Positions 18,215-27,236 of a DNA stretch of 64,000 nucleotides are shown in pieces; the first letter of the stretch is position 1, and each line of letters begins with the position of its first letter. The stretch is taken from positions 62,001 through 126,000 of the forward strand of contig JAIQFI010000029.1 in NCBI GenBank assembly GCA_020073345.1. Reading direction: 5' to 3'. The notes under the pieces are model-generated. The model had not been told where the DNA came from and searched no databases. It worked only from the letters and a program-made list of their open reading frames with translations. This stretch comes from Terriglobia bacterium. GTDB lineage: Bacteria > Acidobacteriota > Terriglobia > Bryobacterales > Bryobacteraceae. A program made the translations under genes and the position numbers.

Positions 18215-20410
18215 ATGGCGAAGAAAAAGATACCAGGCCAAAACCTGGCGGCCGGCCCTCGCAAGAAACGTCGCAAGGGACCGCCGGAAGCACGCAAGAG
18301 CACCCACAAACTGCGCGCTCAATGGTTTCGTGCACGAGCGGCGTGGCCGTATCGTGACGCAAGCGGCGAGCATCTGGCCACGCAGCGCGAAAAGATCAAG
18401 GCCCAGGCCTCCGCAGTGCCGACCGATCGCCAATGGGAACCCATCGGACCTACCAACATCGGCGGACGCCTCACCAGTCTGGCGGTCCATCCCGGAGACC
18501 CCGACGTATTCTGGGTGGGCGCTGCGGGAGGTGGCGTGTGGAAGACCGAAGACGGAGGGTCCACTTGGAAGAACCTGTGGCACAAGCAGGGGAGCTTGAA
18601 CATCGGCGCGCTCGCCGTCGACACAAAGGCGCCGGACACAGTTTATGCCGCGACGGGCGAGGCGGACCTTTCTGCGGATTCGTATCCAGGTGTCGGTATT
18701 TACAGGTCATCGGATGGCGGCGCAACGTGGACTCTATGGGCTCCCACCAAGCAGTTTCAGCTGCCGCGCCGCATCGGCGTGGTCTCGATTGATCCTTTCG
18801 ATTCGAAGCACATCCGCATCGGCGGTGTCAGCCACATCGAAACCGAACCCTCCGGTATGTTCGTCACCACCGACGGCGGGGTTACCTGGGCGCGCGACAA
18901 CTTCGTGTCTCCCTCGGGTTATTTCTGCCACGCGATCGTCTTTCATCCGAACAAACAGGGCGTGATCTTCGCTGGTGTTTTCGAACGTGGCGCTCAGAGC
19001 GGGATCTGGCGCACGACGGACGGCGGCGCAAATTGGACACACGTGACCACCGGACTCCCCAGTGCGGAATCGTTCCGCCGCACCAGTCTGGCCCTGGCGC
19101 CTTCAAAACCCGACACCATCTACGCAGTGGCGTCGGATGCGGATGAAGGCGTGTTGGGCGTGTTCGTCAGTAAGAACATGGGCAACACATGGGCCAGTAT
19201 TGGCGGCTCCCATTTCAGCGATGAAGGACAGATGTCCTACGGCAACACCATCGTGGTTCATCCCACGGATCCGGATCATGTCCTATGCGGCGGCGTGGAT
19301 TTACACGGAACCACGAACGGCGGATCCTCATGGAAACAGCTCACGCATTGGGATTTTGACCGGGGGGATGCCAAGTATGCGCACGCCGATCATCATTGTC
19401 TGGTGATGCCCGCAGGGGCTTCGGGCCGTGTGTACGATTGCAATGATGGCGGCCTGGATCGCTCCGATGACGGGGGCGAGACTTGGCAGAATCTCAGCAA
19501 CGGTCTGGCCGTAACCATGTTTTACGATCTGGATGTCGCCCCCAGTGACCCCCGCAACTTCGGGGGAGGCGCGCAGGACAACGGAACCAACGTGACCACG
19601 GATGGTAAGCCCGACACGCACTTCGAGATCCTGGGCGGTGACGGCGGGTGGATGGTCTATAACCCGCAGAGCGCCAGCAAGCTGTTCGCCTCCTATTACA
19701 ACTTCCGCATTTTCCGCTTCCGTGGATCGACTCCGCCGAAGAACGTCTCACCTCCCGCTCCGAGAAGCGAGCAGAACAGCGTTTGGATGTGTTACATCAC
19801 TTACGATCCAAACGAGCCGAAAACGATCTTCACGGGAACGTTCCGAGTGTGGAAGACCACCAACGAAGGAACCTCATGGAAGGCGGTTTCCGGGAACCTC
19901 GACGACAGCTCCATCACGGCGATTGAAGTGGCGCCGGCGAATTCTAATTTCGTTTACGTCGGGACGGAAAACGGCGGCTTGTTTCGAAGTCTGGACAGCG
20001 GAAAAACCTGGTCCGGCAACATAGCGGGTGCTACCTTGCCGGGACGCCAGATCACGCGCATCGAGACGCACCCCGCCAACGCTCAGACTGTATTCGTGAC
20101 CGTTGCCGGAACCGGCTCATCGCACGTCTTTCGCTCAGGCGACGGCGGTCTTACCTGGACTGACATCGATCAAGGTAAGCTCCCCGCGGTTCCGCACAGT
20201 GCCGCAGTCGTGCCTCCCGACGATGCGAATGCACTCTACGTGGCGAACGACGCCGGAGTTTACGTGACTAATGACGGCGGCGGCTCCTGGACCAATCTCA
20301 CGCGGAATCTTCCCAACGTAATGGTCGTGGATCTGGTGTATCACCAGGGCGAGGGTATACTTTGGGCGGCCACATACGGGCGCAGCATCTGGCGCATCAA
20401 GATCAAGTGA
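18215..20410 (+). CDS. Asp-box (BNR/sortilin-like) beta-propeller protein
   Basis: Large repeat protein of the sortilin/VPS10-like or glycosidase-like propeller type. Seen: at least nine Asp-box motifs (S/T-x-D-x-G-x-T-W pattern), for example TEDGGSTWKN, SDGGATWTL, TDGGVTWARD, DDGGETWQN, LDSGKTWSG and GDGGLTWTD, spread over the 731 residues, with repeated WVGAAGGGVWK-type strands. Unlike most relatives no signal peptide is visible: the N-terminus is MAKKKIPGQNLAAGPRKKRR, very basic. Catalytic residues of sialidases are not evident, so binding rather than hydrolysis is likelier. Confidence 0.83.
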   Translation: MAKKKIPGQNLAAGPRKKRRKGPPEARKSTHKLRAQWFRARAAWPYRDASGEHLATQREKIKAQASAVPTDRQWEPIGPTNIGGRLTSLAVHPGDPDVFWVGAAGGGVWKTEDGGSTWKNLWHKQGSLNIGALAVDTKAPDTVYAATGEADLSADSYPGVGIYRSSDGGATWTLWAPTKQFQLPRRIGVVSIDPFDSKHIRIGGVSHIETEPSGMFVTTDGGVTWARDNFVSPSGYFCHAIVFHPNKQGVIFAGVFERGAQSGIWRTTDGGANWTHVTTGLPSAESFRRTSLALAPSKPDTIYAVASDADEGVLGVFVSKNMGNTWASIGGSHFSDEGQMSYGNTIVVHPTDPDHVLCGGVDLHGTTNGGSSWKQLTHWDFDRGDAKYAHADHHCLVMPAGASGRVYDCNDGGLDRSDDGGETWQNLSNGLAVTMFYDLDVAPSDPRNFGGGAQDNGTNVTTDGKPDTHFEILGGDGGWMVYNPQSASKLFASYYNFRIFRFRGSTPPKNVSPPAPRSEQNSVWMCYITYDPNEPKTIFTGTFRVWKTTNEGTSWKAVSGNLDDSSITAIEVAPANSNFVYVGTENGGLFRSLDSGKTWSGNIAGATLPGRQITRIETHPANAQTVFVTVAGTGSSHVFRSGDGGLTWTDIDQGKLPAVPHSAAVVPPDDANALYVANDAGVYVTNDGGGSWTNLTRNLPNVMVVDLVYHQGEGILWAATYGRSIWRIKIK

Positions 20411-20535
20411 TGCATTAACGGACCCTTTTTTGAAACCACGCCGCGTGCTGCGCCGCCGAACCGGACCGGTCCGAGGCCAACTGTGCAGACTAAAGCACCC
20501 TGGCCTCTTGGTGCGTTCAGGATTAGAATGATCAA

Positions 20536-21090
20536 ATGCACAGAGTGGTTTTGCCTCTACTCATAATGCTGGTAGCGTTGGCCCCATGTTTGCCGGCGCA
20601 AACGGCTTCGAAAGGTGCGCAACCCTTACAACCGCCAACGGCAACGTTACAGGTTCAGTCCAATTTGAACCAGTTAATGCGGGGCGTCCTGTATCCGGCA
20701 TCAAACGTGGTTTTCTCCGCGCAAATCGACAATCCAGGGGACGTGAAGTTTGTCCCCGGGCGGGATCCCTCGATGGCGACAGATCCCTTGGTAAGCACCT
20801 TCGGAGGTTGGCAGGCCGTAGAGAACGCGGCCCTGGCGCTAACTGAGTCCACCAATCTGCTGTTGATCCCGGGACGAACTTGCGCGAATGGCTTGCCCGT
20901 CCCGATAAATAATCCTGACTGGTCGAAATTTGTTCAAGAGCTTCGGGATGCCGGAGTGAAGGCTTACAAGGCGGCCCAATCCAAGAACCAAGACCAGATG
21001 GTTGATGCCGCCGATACGCTGTCCGCGGCGTGTGCTGGCTGCCACAAGAAATGGCGCGAAAAGCCGAGGCTCGCAGACCGATGCAAATAG
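20536..21090 (+). CDS. Cytochrome c' / c-556-like protein
   Basis: Secreted monoheme cytochrome. Seen: signal peptide VLPLLIMLVALAPCLPAQ, then a mostly helical mature part with a single heme-binding motif CAGCHKKWRE near the C-terminus, the layout of the class II (four-helix bundle) cytochromes c'. 184 residues. It may accept electrons from the PQQ enzymes in the neighbourhood; this is inference. The 125 bp upstream contain a perfect 12-bp palindrome, CGGACCGGTCCG (20462-20473), of unknown role. Confidence 0.78.
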   Translation: MHRVVLPLLIMLVALAPCLPAQTASKGAQPLQPPTATLQVQSNLNQLMRGVLYPASNVVFSAQIDNPGDVKFVPGRDPSMATDPLVSTFGGWQAVENAALALTESTNLLLIPGRTCANGLPVPINNPDWSKFVQELRDAGVKAYKAAQSKNQDQMVDAADTLSAACAGCHKKWREKPRLADRCK

Positions 21091-21312
21091 ACGCAGCCTG
21101 TTCGAACATAGCAGCGGACCGCACAAGAAGATGGACGATCAGCAAGTGGGTAGCGCCCGAGTTACCGCGCATCCGGAAGTAATCCAACGTTGCGGAAACA
21201 CCTTCATTTGACACTAAAGTAGATGAGATTTTCCGGCCGCGTGCGTTCCCTTGAGAGCTCTCGGTATTGTAATCTGAGAAGGCTCGTAAACACACCAGGA
21301 GCATTGAGCGCT

Positions 21313-22818
21313 ATGAATCGTTTCCTAGAGAAGATCGCACTGACCGTCTTTTTCGCGGCGGCCAGCGTAATGACCGTTTCGGGCCAGTTGCCTATTCCAG
21401 TGCCCGGACAAAACCCGGCGCAAGGCGGCGCTCCGGCTGGAGCCCCCGGTGGCGGCCGGGGTGGACGCGGCGGAGGACGTGGCGCTCAGCCGGCTGCCGT
21501 ACCCGTGAAGCAAGTAGTCGCTCCCATACCGGCTGCCATCGAAGTTACCGGTCCCGGCCAGTTCTACGAGACCTTCATGGATGACTATGACGACGCAAAG
21601 AAAACCAACATCCCGCCGAAAGACACATACTCGAAATTCAATTATGAGGCGAGGGAATACTTCATTTCGGGCACGACCTCGAGCGGCATGCCTTATAAGA
21701 CCCGGATCGTCATCCGCAAACCTAAAGACAACGCAAAGTTCAACGGTCTAATACTTGGCGAATCGATGCACCCGAGCGGCAATCCTTGGGTGTTCCATTT
21801 CACGCAGGTTTACGCCATGACGACCGGGGTCATCGGGCTCGAGATCCTGACCACAACGCCGGCGGGACTCGCCGCGGCGAATGAGGCGCGCTACAAAGAC
21901 TTGGTCGTTCCGAACGGATCCACCAACGACATCCTGGCGCAGGTAGGGGCGCTCATCAAGTCAGACCACAAAGACAATCCGCTTAGCGGCTTCGCAGTGC
22001 GAAAGATGATCCTGGCCGGTTCATCGGCCTCGGCTGCCGTAGCGCAGAACTACCTCTCCAACGCCCACATGGCGCTAAGACTCGCGGACCTGAAGCCGAT
22101 TTACGACGGGTTCATGCCCACCAGCGCCAACGGTCAGATTCCGGTTATCGATGTCCCCACGATCCTGGTGCCCACCATGCGAGAGGCTTTCGCGGGGAAC
22201 GGGACCACGCAGCCCGACAATGACAAGCTTCGCGTATATGAATTTGCAGGCATGGCCCATATCGATGCTCGCGTCGCCGGTCAATACTACCCCGATCCCT
22301 GCAAATACCCGATCAGCAGGTATCCGCTGGGAGCGGAGATGGCCGTCGCACTCGACAAGCTTTTCGCATGGGTGGACAAAGGCATTGCGCCGCCCCATGC
22401 GGACAGATTTTATGTCGATTTCAATCCGGACAACAAACCGAAGCTCGACCGCGATAAGGGCGTTCTGCTCGCGCTGGATGAGTCTGGAAACGTCAAAGGC
22501 GGAATCCGCAACACCTACGTGGATGTGCCGGTGAAGAGCTACCACGTTCCAGACGAAGCCGCCGATCCACGGATTCCGAATCCCAATCATTTCATTGCCG
22601 AGCGGCGGACCGCCGGTCAGGATCCTGACGCTCAACTGTGCGGCTTGGGCAACTTCGAAAGCGCGCTTTCGAAGGATCAACTGAAGAAGCTCTACAAGAA
22701 TCCTAAGGACTACTACAACAAAGTCGCGCAGAGATACGATGAGCTGGTGAAAGAGGGCTGGGCGCTGCCGGTCTACAAAGAGATGGTCCTCGCCGAGGCA
22801 GCGCGCGTTACGTTTTAA
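21313..22818 (+). CDS. Secreted alpha/beta-hydrolase-domain protein
   Basis: Exported hydrolase-like protein of about 500 residues. Seen: signal peptide IALTVFFAAASVMTVSGQ, a Gly/Arg/Pro-rich linker at about residues 40-60, then an alpha/beta-hydrolase region with the nucleophile-elbow-like ILAGSSASAAVAQNYL and EFAGMAHIDARVAGQYY carrying a candidate catalytic His. It resembles the large uncharacterised 'alpha/beta hydrolase domain' proteins of acidobacteria and proteobacteria. ATG at 21313; an upstream in-frame ATG at 21223 precedes a noncoding-like stretch. Substrate unknown. Confidence 0.72.
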   Translation: MNRFLEKIALTVFFAAASVMTVSGQLPIPVPGQNPAQGGAPAGAPGGGRGGRGGGRGAQPAAVPVKQVVAPIPAAIEVTGPGQFYETFMDDYDDAKKTNIPPKDTYSKFNYEAREYFISGTTSSGMPYKTRIVIRKPKDNAKFNGLILGESMHPSGNPWVFHFTQVYAMTTGVIGLEILTTTPAGLAAANEARYKDLVVPNGSTNDILAQVGALIKSDHKDNPLSGFAVRKMILAGSSASAAVAQNYLSNAHMALRLADLKPIYDGFMPTSANGQIPVIDVPTILVPTMREAFAGNGTTQPDNDKLRVYEFAGMAHIDARVAGQYYPDPCKYPISRYPLGAEMAVALDKLFAWVDKGIAPPHADRFYVDFNPDNKPKLDRDKGVLLALDESGNVKGGIRNTYVDVPVKSYHVPDEAADPRIPNPNHFIAERRTAGQDPDAQLCGLGNFESALSKDQLKKLYKNPKDYYNKVAQRYDELVKEGWALPVYKEMVLAEAARVTF

Positions 22819-22899
22819 AGGCGGGGGAAACTCGCCGGGCCACCTGTTCGGAAACAGGCTCTCAGAGCAGGTCTACGCTTCGCGGTCAAGCGGGAGCCA

Positions 22900-23913
22900 T
22901 CACTGCGCTTGCTTACTCTTGCCCTGCGCGGCGGCACGCTCGAAGATTTCAAGGTTCATGCCATTCGGATCCTCCACAAAGATCGTATGCGTGCCTCCTC
23001 CGAAGTCCACGATCTCTCGATTGGTGGAGATGATATTCGTTCCGGCCGCCTTCATCTGACTGATGGTGGCAGTCAGGTCATTGACTTGGATGGCCATCGC
23101 GGGAGCGCCAGGGTCTCGAACGCGCAAGTGAAACTTGGTGCGCGGAACGCCCCGGAACTCAGTGAACTCCACGGAGGCCGGTGGGCCGGGAATCGCGCCC
23201 GACAGCTTCCGAAATTCAGTACCTGCGGGTGCGCCGACCAATTGCAGCATCGCGGGGTCCTTGGAGTACGTGGAAGCGCCCGCAAGCTCAATTCCCAGCT
23301 TCCCGGTGTAGAACGCGCGTGTTGCGTCGGCGTCTTCCATCGTGTAGGCGAGCGAAACCCGATACACATTTCCTTCGGGCGCACCTCCCGGAGGAGCGGT
23401 CTGAATCAGCTGAATAAAGAAGCCGTCCGGATCGCGGAGCATGACCGAACGGGCTTTGCCCGTCGCCGCGGCAATCTCGACCGGCGCGCCGCCCGTGGTC
23501 ACGATGGCCGCATTGGCCTTCTTGGCATTCGCCAGGGCTCCATCGATGTCGCGGACGTAGAATACGATGCTCGCCGCGCCGGGATCGGTGTACTTTGCCT
23601 GGGCCGGTTTGCGCTCCAGCCCCTTGAAGTGGGTCAGCTCAAATCGCATCCCGCCGGGCAGCGCGAGCATGGAAAGCCGCAACGTGACTCCCGGCGCATT
23701 CGTAAGCAGCGGTACAGCCGGGTTGGGAAAATCCTGCGGATTTCCGTTCAACCCGAACACGTTGCGATAGAACGCGAGCGTTGTGTCAAGATCGTCCACT
23801 GCATGGATGGCATGCGAAAAGGCCTTCGTCGGGGACGTAGATTGAGCCCCCACGTGCGTTACAGCCACCAGCGCGATCGCCGCTAAAGCCAGACTGAGTA
23901 CGAGTGTCTTCAT
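22900..23913 (-). CDS. Secreted tandem VOC-domain protein (glyoxalase/dioxygenase-like)
   Basis: Two vicinal-oxygen-chelate domains after a signal peptide (MKTLVLSLALAAIALVAVTH). Domain 1 starts FSHAIHAVDDLDTTLAFYRN and ends DPDGFFIQLIQ; domain 2 starts YRVSLAYTMEDADATRAFYT and ends FVEDPNGMNLEIFER. Metal ligands typical of the fold (His in the first strand, Glu in the last) are visible in domain 1 (HAIH) and in both domain ends. Export of a VOC enzyme is uncommon outside acidobacteria. The reaction cannot be inferred. Confidence 0.82.
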   Translation of the reverse strand: MKTLVLSLALAAIALVAVTHVGAQSTSPTKAFSHAIHAVDDLDTTLAFYRNVFGLNGNPQDFPNPAVPLLTNAPGVTLRLSMLALPGGMRFELTHFKGLERKPAQAKYTDPGAASIVFYVRDIDGALANAKKANAAIVTTGGAPVEIAAATGKARSVMLRDPDGFFIQLIQTAPPGGAPEGNVYRVSLAYTMEDADATRAFYTGKLGIELAGASTYSKDPAMLQLVGAPAGTEFRKLSGAIPGPPASVEFTEFRGVPRTKFHLRVRDPGAPAMAIQVNDLTATISQMKAAGTNIISTNREIVDFGGGTHTIFVEDPNGMNLEIFERAAAQGKSKQAQ

Positions 23914-23951
23914 GGCGTTATTCTCTCAGATCGCCTATGGGACGCTGCCGC

Positions 23952-24806
23952 TTACGCAGGCCGATGCGCCTTGAGGAAGGAATGAATCTGGCGCACCGCC
24001 AGGGGGATTCGCTCCTTGGGCTCTTTCCAAGGGAAGATGCTCACTTCGGCCTTTGGCGCGAGCATCGCGCACTCCATGGCGACGGCGTAGGGGTGCGCGG
24101 GGACCTCGTCCGGCAGGACCAGGATCGGGTTTTGGCAGCTACGCATGAAATCGCGTGTCACGGTGAAGAGGAAGTCAGGGTTGGTTTCAAACATTTTGGT
24201 CACGAACTGGTCGGCCGTTTGCACCGTGATCTCGGGTCGCTTGGCGGTTATCTGTGCAGGCCAGCCGCTCCAAAATGCGCCCTGGTATTTTCGGTCGCGC
24301 ATTTCCGGACGCCAGCCCACGGGCTGTGCAAGCACGGCGGCGACAACACGATTGGGTGCGCGCTTTAACAGACTCCCGATGAAGGGACCGCCGATGCAGA
24401 AACCCATCACCATAAACTTGTCGATCCCCAGGTGATCCATCAGGCCGAGCTGGTCGTCGGCATAGGATTCCCACGGCCGGTCGACTTCTACAGGGCCGGT
24501 GGACTGGCCGCTAGGGGCGTTGCGCAGGTCTGCCGTGATGCAGCGATATTCTCCCTTGAACTCGTCGATTGCGGGAAAGGGGTTGCCTCCCTTCAAGCCG
24601 GCGACAGTCGAGTTTAGCCCACCGCCGGGGAGCAGCATCAGCGGAACCCCGGAACCAGCCTCCTCATAGTAGATCCGGACCGGGCCGTTTTCATAAAACT
24701 TTCCGGTTCCCTGTGTTCCCGTCTGCTGAGAAAATACGCGCGGCACGGCGGCCGTTGCCGCTGCCGCAGCTCCCGCTGCTAATATGCTGCGTCTGGTCGA
24801 GCCCAT
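23952..24806 (-). CDS. Alpha/beta hydrolase with Cys at the nucleophile elbow, Tat-type signal
   Basis: Exported alpha/beta hydrolase. Seen: STRRSILAAGAAAAATAAV, a twin-arginine-type signal; VPLMLLPGGGLNST, the oxyanion region; FMVMGFCIGGPFIGSLL, the nucleophile elbow, which has Cys (GFCIGG) where most relatives have Ser, as in dienelactone hydrolase; and PILVLPDEVPAHPYAVAME with a candidate acid. The final catalytic His is not obvious (perhaps RQIHSFL). The start at 24806 is preceded by AAGGAGG; the longer open frame has no ribosome site. Likely in one unit with the minus-strand gene upstream (23-bp gap). Confidence 0.75.
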   Translation of the reverse strand: MGSTRRSILAAGAAAAATAAVPRVFSQQTGTQGTGKFYENGPVRIYYEEAGSGVPLMLLPGGGLNSTVAGLKGGNPFPAIDEFKGEYRCITADLRNAPSGQSTGPVEVDRPWESYADDQLGLMDHLGIDKFMVMGFCIGGPFIGSLLKRAPNRVVAAVLAQPVGWRPEMRDRKYQGAFWSGWPAQITAKRPEITVQTADQFVTKMFETNPDFLFTVTRDFMRSCQNPILVLPDEVPAHPYAVAMECAMLAPKAEVSIFPWKEPKERIPLAVRQIHSFLKAHRPA

Positions 24807-24829
24807 AATCGGCGTCCTCCTTGATAATT

Positions 24830-26593
24830 TTAGTGCCGGATCTGGGACGAGGCATTCCCCAACTCGGGAACGCTGCAGTCGCCTCGCTCTGCGATAAGGC
24901 CCGCGTCCGGATTCGGGTTGCGCGTCACCGTTCGTGTCGGCAGCACCCACGGCTCCACCAGCACCTCGGGGTCTTCGACCGTAACGTCATACAGGAGTGC
25001 ATCGCCTTGGCGCGTGAATCGCTCTACCACATGCATCTCGCCGGAGTGGAAGAAACCGCCGCGCCCCAGCCATGTCGCATCGGTGAACCCGACGGAGTCG
25101 AGAACCAGCGTGTCGCCCTCCCAGCGTCCCACGGTATCCCCCAAATAGGTGAACTCGAAATTCGGGTCTTTGCTGTGCTTGCGGCCGTCCGTCGGAATGA
25201 TGCGATACTCGCCGTATCCACCGCCGGCGTCACCACCGGTATAGATAAAGATCACGTCTTTGTCCGTCTGGATGATGCGGCGGGGTGGACCCTCGCGCGG
25301 CACTCCCAGGGGCTGGCAGGTCATGACCGGGTCATACTTGTTGGTCCACATATCGAGCTGTTGAACTTTGTCCCAGTGCTGCGGCTTGTACACCGGACGA
25401 CCCAAGCCGCCGAACCGCGAGGGCGAGTAGAGCTCGAAATCGTACGTCTGATTATCCTGCCGGGTGACGTCGGATTTCTGTGTCGGACCTCGCCGGCGTC
25501 CGCCGCCAGTCATGTAGTTCCCAATCCAGTCTGTATAGGTCCAGTTGCCCGTCAGATCCGGGTGCGCGCCCAACCGAGGCGTGGGCGTCGACTTGTCGAT
25601 TGCCGGTTCCGTCTTGGCGATCACGCCCCGCGGGAGTTGCCCCGTGACCTTGATGGCTGCCTGCACGCTTGCGGGCACGGGCGCGACCACATACACGTTG
25701 CCGGTCTCCGTCTGTTCCGTCGTCAGGTCGCGGACCACCGCGCCGTTCCGGCGCTCGACGAGCTTCCCAGCGTAGAACACTTCGATCTTGTTCAGCGGGT
25801 TGTTCCAGTCCTGATAGTCACTGTAGGCGAACTCCGTCGTCGTTGTTTCTTGACGTGAACCCTGTTTGACCACCACTCGCTCGGTCATGTATTTCGCATC
25901 CAGGGTGGCTGTTGCGGTCGCCCCCGGAACGCCCGGAATCGGGAACGTCACGACCGGCTTACCGGCCTCCCACGACACGGACGTCTGGCCCACCTTCGCG
26001 GTGCCGCCGTCGAAAAGAGTGCCTGGGTTAGCTCCCAGCCAAAATGTCTCGATCGTCCCTGCCATTGCGGCCTTGGGCGCGCCCTGAGGACTCGCCCAAA
26101 AGCGGATGAGCCGCTCCTCGACGGCCGCCGGCATCGGCGTCGCCTTGCCCTTCGCCGGACCGTTCGTTGTTCCAATCTGGGCACCGGGCGTATCTTCGTT
26201 CCAGGCGTACAGCCCGCTGACCACCTCGATGTTCGAGTACGTCTGTCCGTTTGGCCGCGTGCAGGCGTACTGAATCCGCTGACTGAAGGTCTGGTAGTTG
26301 GTGCTCGCACGATACTTCGTCAACGTGCAGGGCTGTCCGTCGACCTGGATCGTGCCTTTGCCCTGATATTCGAGCGATGCGACCATGTCGCGTTCATCGT
26401 GGCCTTTGAGCATGCCTGTGCTCCACATCCACCTGAAGAGCACGGCCTTCAGGTCTTTGGCGTCCGGTGCGGGTGTGTAGGGTTCGGCAACCGCACCGCG
26501 ACCACCCTGCGCATTGGCTGTCAACGACCCGCCGATCGTGAGAACGACTCCGATCGCGATCCGGGTCCAAACGATCCTTCGTCGAAACCCCAT
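24830..26593 (-). CDS. Secreted acidobacterial protein of unknown function
   Basis: 588-residue exported protein (signal IAIGVVLTIGGSLTANAQ). The N-terminal half is unrecognised. The C-terminal half has the DGRKHSKDPNFEFTYLGDTV, GRWEGDTLVLDSVGFTD, FHSGEMHVVERFTRQGDALL and DVTVEDPEVLVEPWV blocks, which I know as a very abundant, uncharacterised secreted family in Acidobacteria. Beta-rich; no catalytic motif can be pointed out. ATG at 26593 with AGGGGG upstream. The alpha/beta hydrolase gene follows on the same strand. Confidence 0.75.
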   Translation of the reverse strand: MGFRRRIVWTRIAIGVVLTIGGSLTANAQGGRGAVAEPYTPAPDAKDLKAVLFRWMWSTGMLKGHDERDMVASLEYQGKGTIQVDGQPCTLTKYRASTNYQTFSQRIQYACTRPNGQTYSNIEVVSGLYAWNEDTPGAQIGTTNGPAKGKATPMPAAVEERLIRFWASPQGAPKAAMAGTIETFWLGANPGTLFDGGTAKVGQTSVSWEAGKPVVTFPIPGVPGATATATLDAKYMTERVVVKQGSRQETTTTEFAYSDYQDWNNPLNKIEVFYAGKLVERRNGAVVRDLTTEQTETGNVYVVAPVPASVQAAIKVTGQLPRGVIAKTEPAIDKSTPTPRLGAHPDLTGNWTYTDWIGNYMTGGGRRRGPTQKSDVTRQDNQTYDFELYSPSRFGGLGRPVYKPQHWDKVQQLDMWTNKYDPVMTCQPLGVPREGPPRRIIQTDKDVIFIYTGGDAGGGYGEYRIIPTDGRKHSKDPNFEFTYLGDTVGRWEGDTLVLDSVGFTDATWLGRGGFFHSGEMHVVERFTRQGDALLYDVTVEDPEVLVEPWVLPTRTVTRNPNPDAGLIAERGDCSVPELGNASSQIRH

Positions 26594-27236
26594 GATGGTC
26601 CCCCTTTGGGTCAAGTTCCCAACGGAGACCGAGTGTATCACCCCGACCACTCCGATTCAAACCATCTGATTCCGATAACGATTCAACCACGCCATTGCGG
26701 CATCGAATCTAATCCCAATATGCGATCAGTCTTCCCATAACAGACGGGGTGGTCCAGAGGTTCAACGAGAGAATCGCGGCGACTTTGGCTTTGGTGGGGA
26801 TGACCATCGGCACAATTCTGGGCACAGTCCGATTTTGAACACGAGTTTGCAAATCGCAAACTTGCCCGTAAGTGGCTAACAATTTTGAGGTTAGTGGTGG
26901 CCCGGCATGACTCGAACACGCGAACCTTCTGGTTCGTCGTTAGGCATTCCGTCGTCCGCCTGATTCCACTGAGTATTGTTATGTTCAAGATACGGTCATG
27001 TTGCCGTGTCCGCATATCTCCACTGATTTCCGCCCGTTTGGCTGTCAAATTGGCTGTCAAACTTCGGAGATCCCGACGCGTCAAGCCCGGCCGTTAGGGC
27101 CGGATCTTGGGTTGATCGTCGACATAACGACAACACGTCCCTACCGAGCGTGGGAACCGGTCATCGCCCGCCACGAAGCGCAATTTTGGGACTACCGATC
27201 AGGCGAGCATGAACCTTGAAGTGGTATTTTTCTTGT
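26594..27236. other. 643-bp intergenic region, left border of accessory DNA
   Basis: Apart from the tRNA-derived fragment at 26895-26937 I see no gene. Open frames around 27000-27100 contain a direct repeat (TTGGCTGTCAAA, twice within 27040-27064) but no family-like protein. A related GCTGTCAAA occurs just left of the intact tRNA (about 29083), so this stretch may be the scar of an older insertion. Confidence 0.45.
26895..26937 (-). repeat. Degenerate tRNA-Arg 3' half (insertion scar)
   Basis: Read on the minus strand this has ACGAACCAGA (anticodon ACG plus 3' anticodon stem), the T-arm GCGTGTTCGAGTCATGC and an acceptor 3' strand ending CCACCA. It matches the 3' half of the intact tRNA-Arg at 29136-29212 closely, but one acceptor base is missing and the 5' half is not recognisable. 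It is therefore a remnant, as left at the far end of an island that once inserted at the 3' side of this tRNA. Confidence 0.65.
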
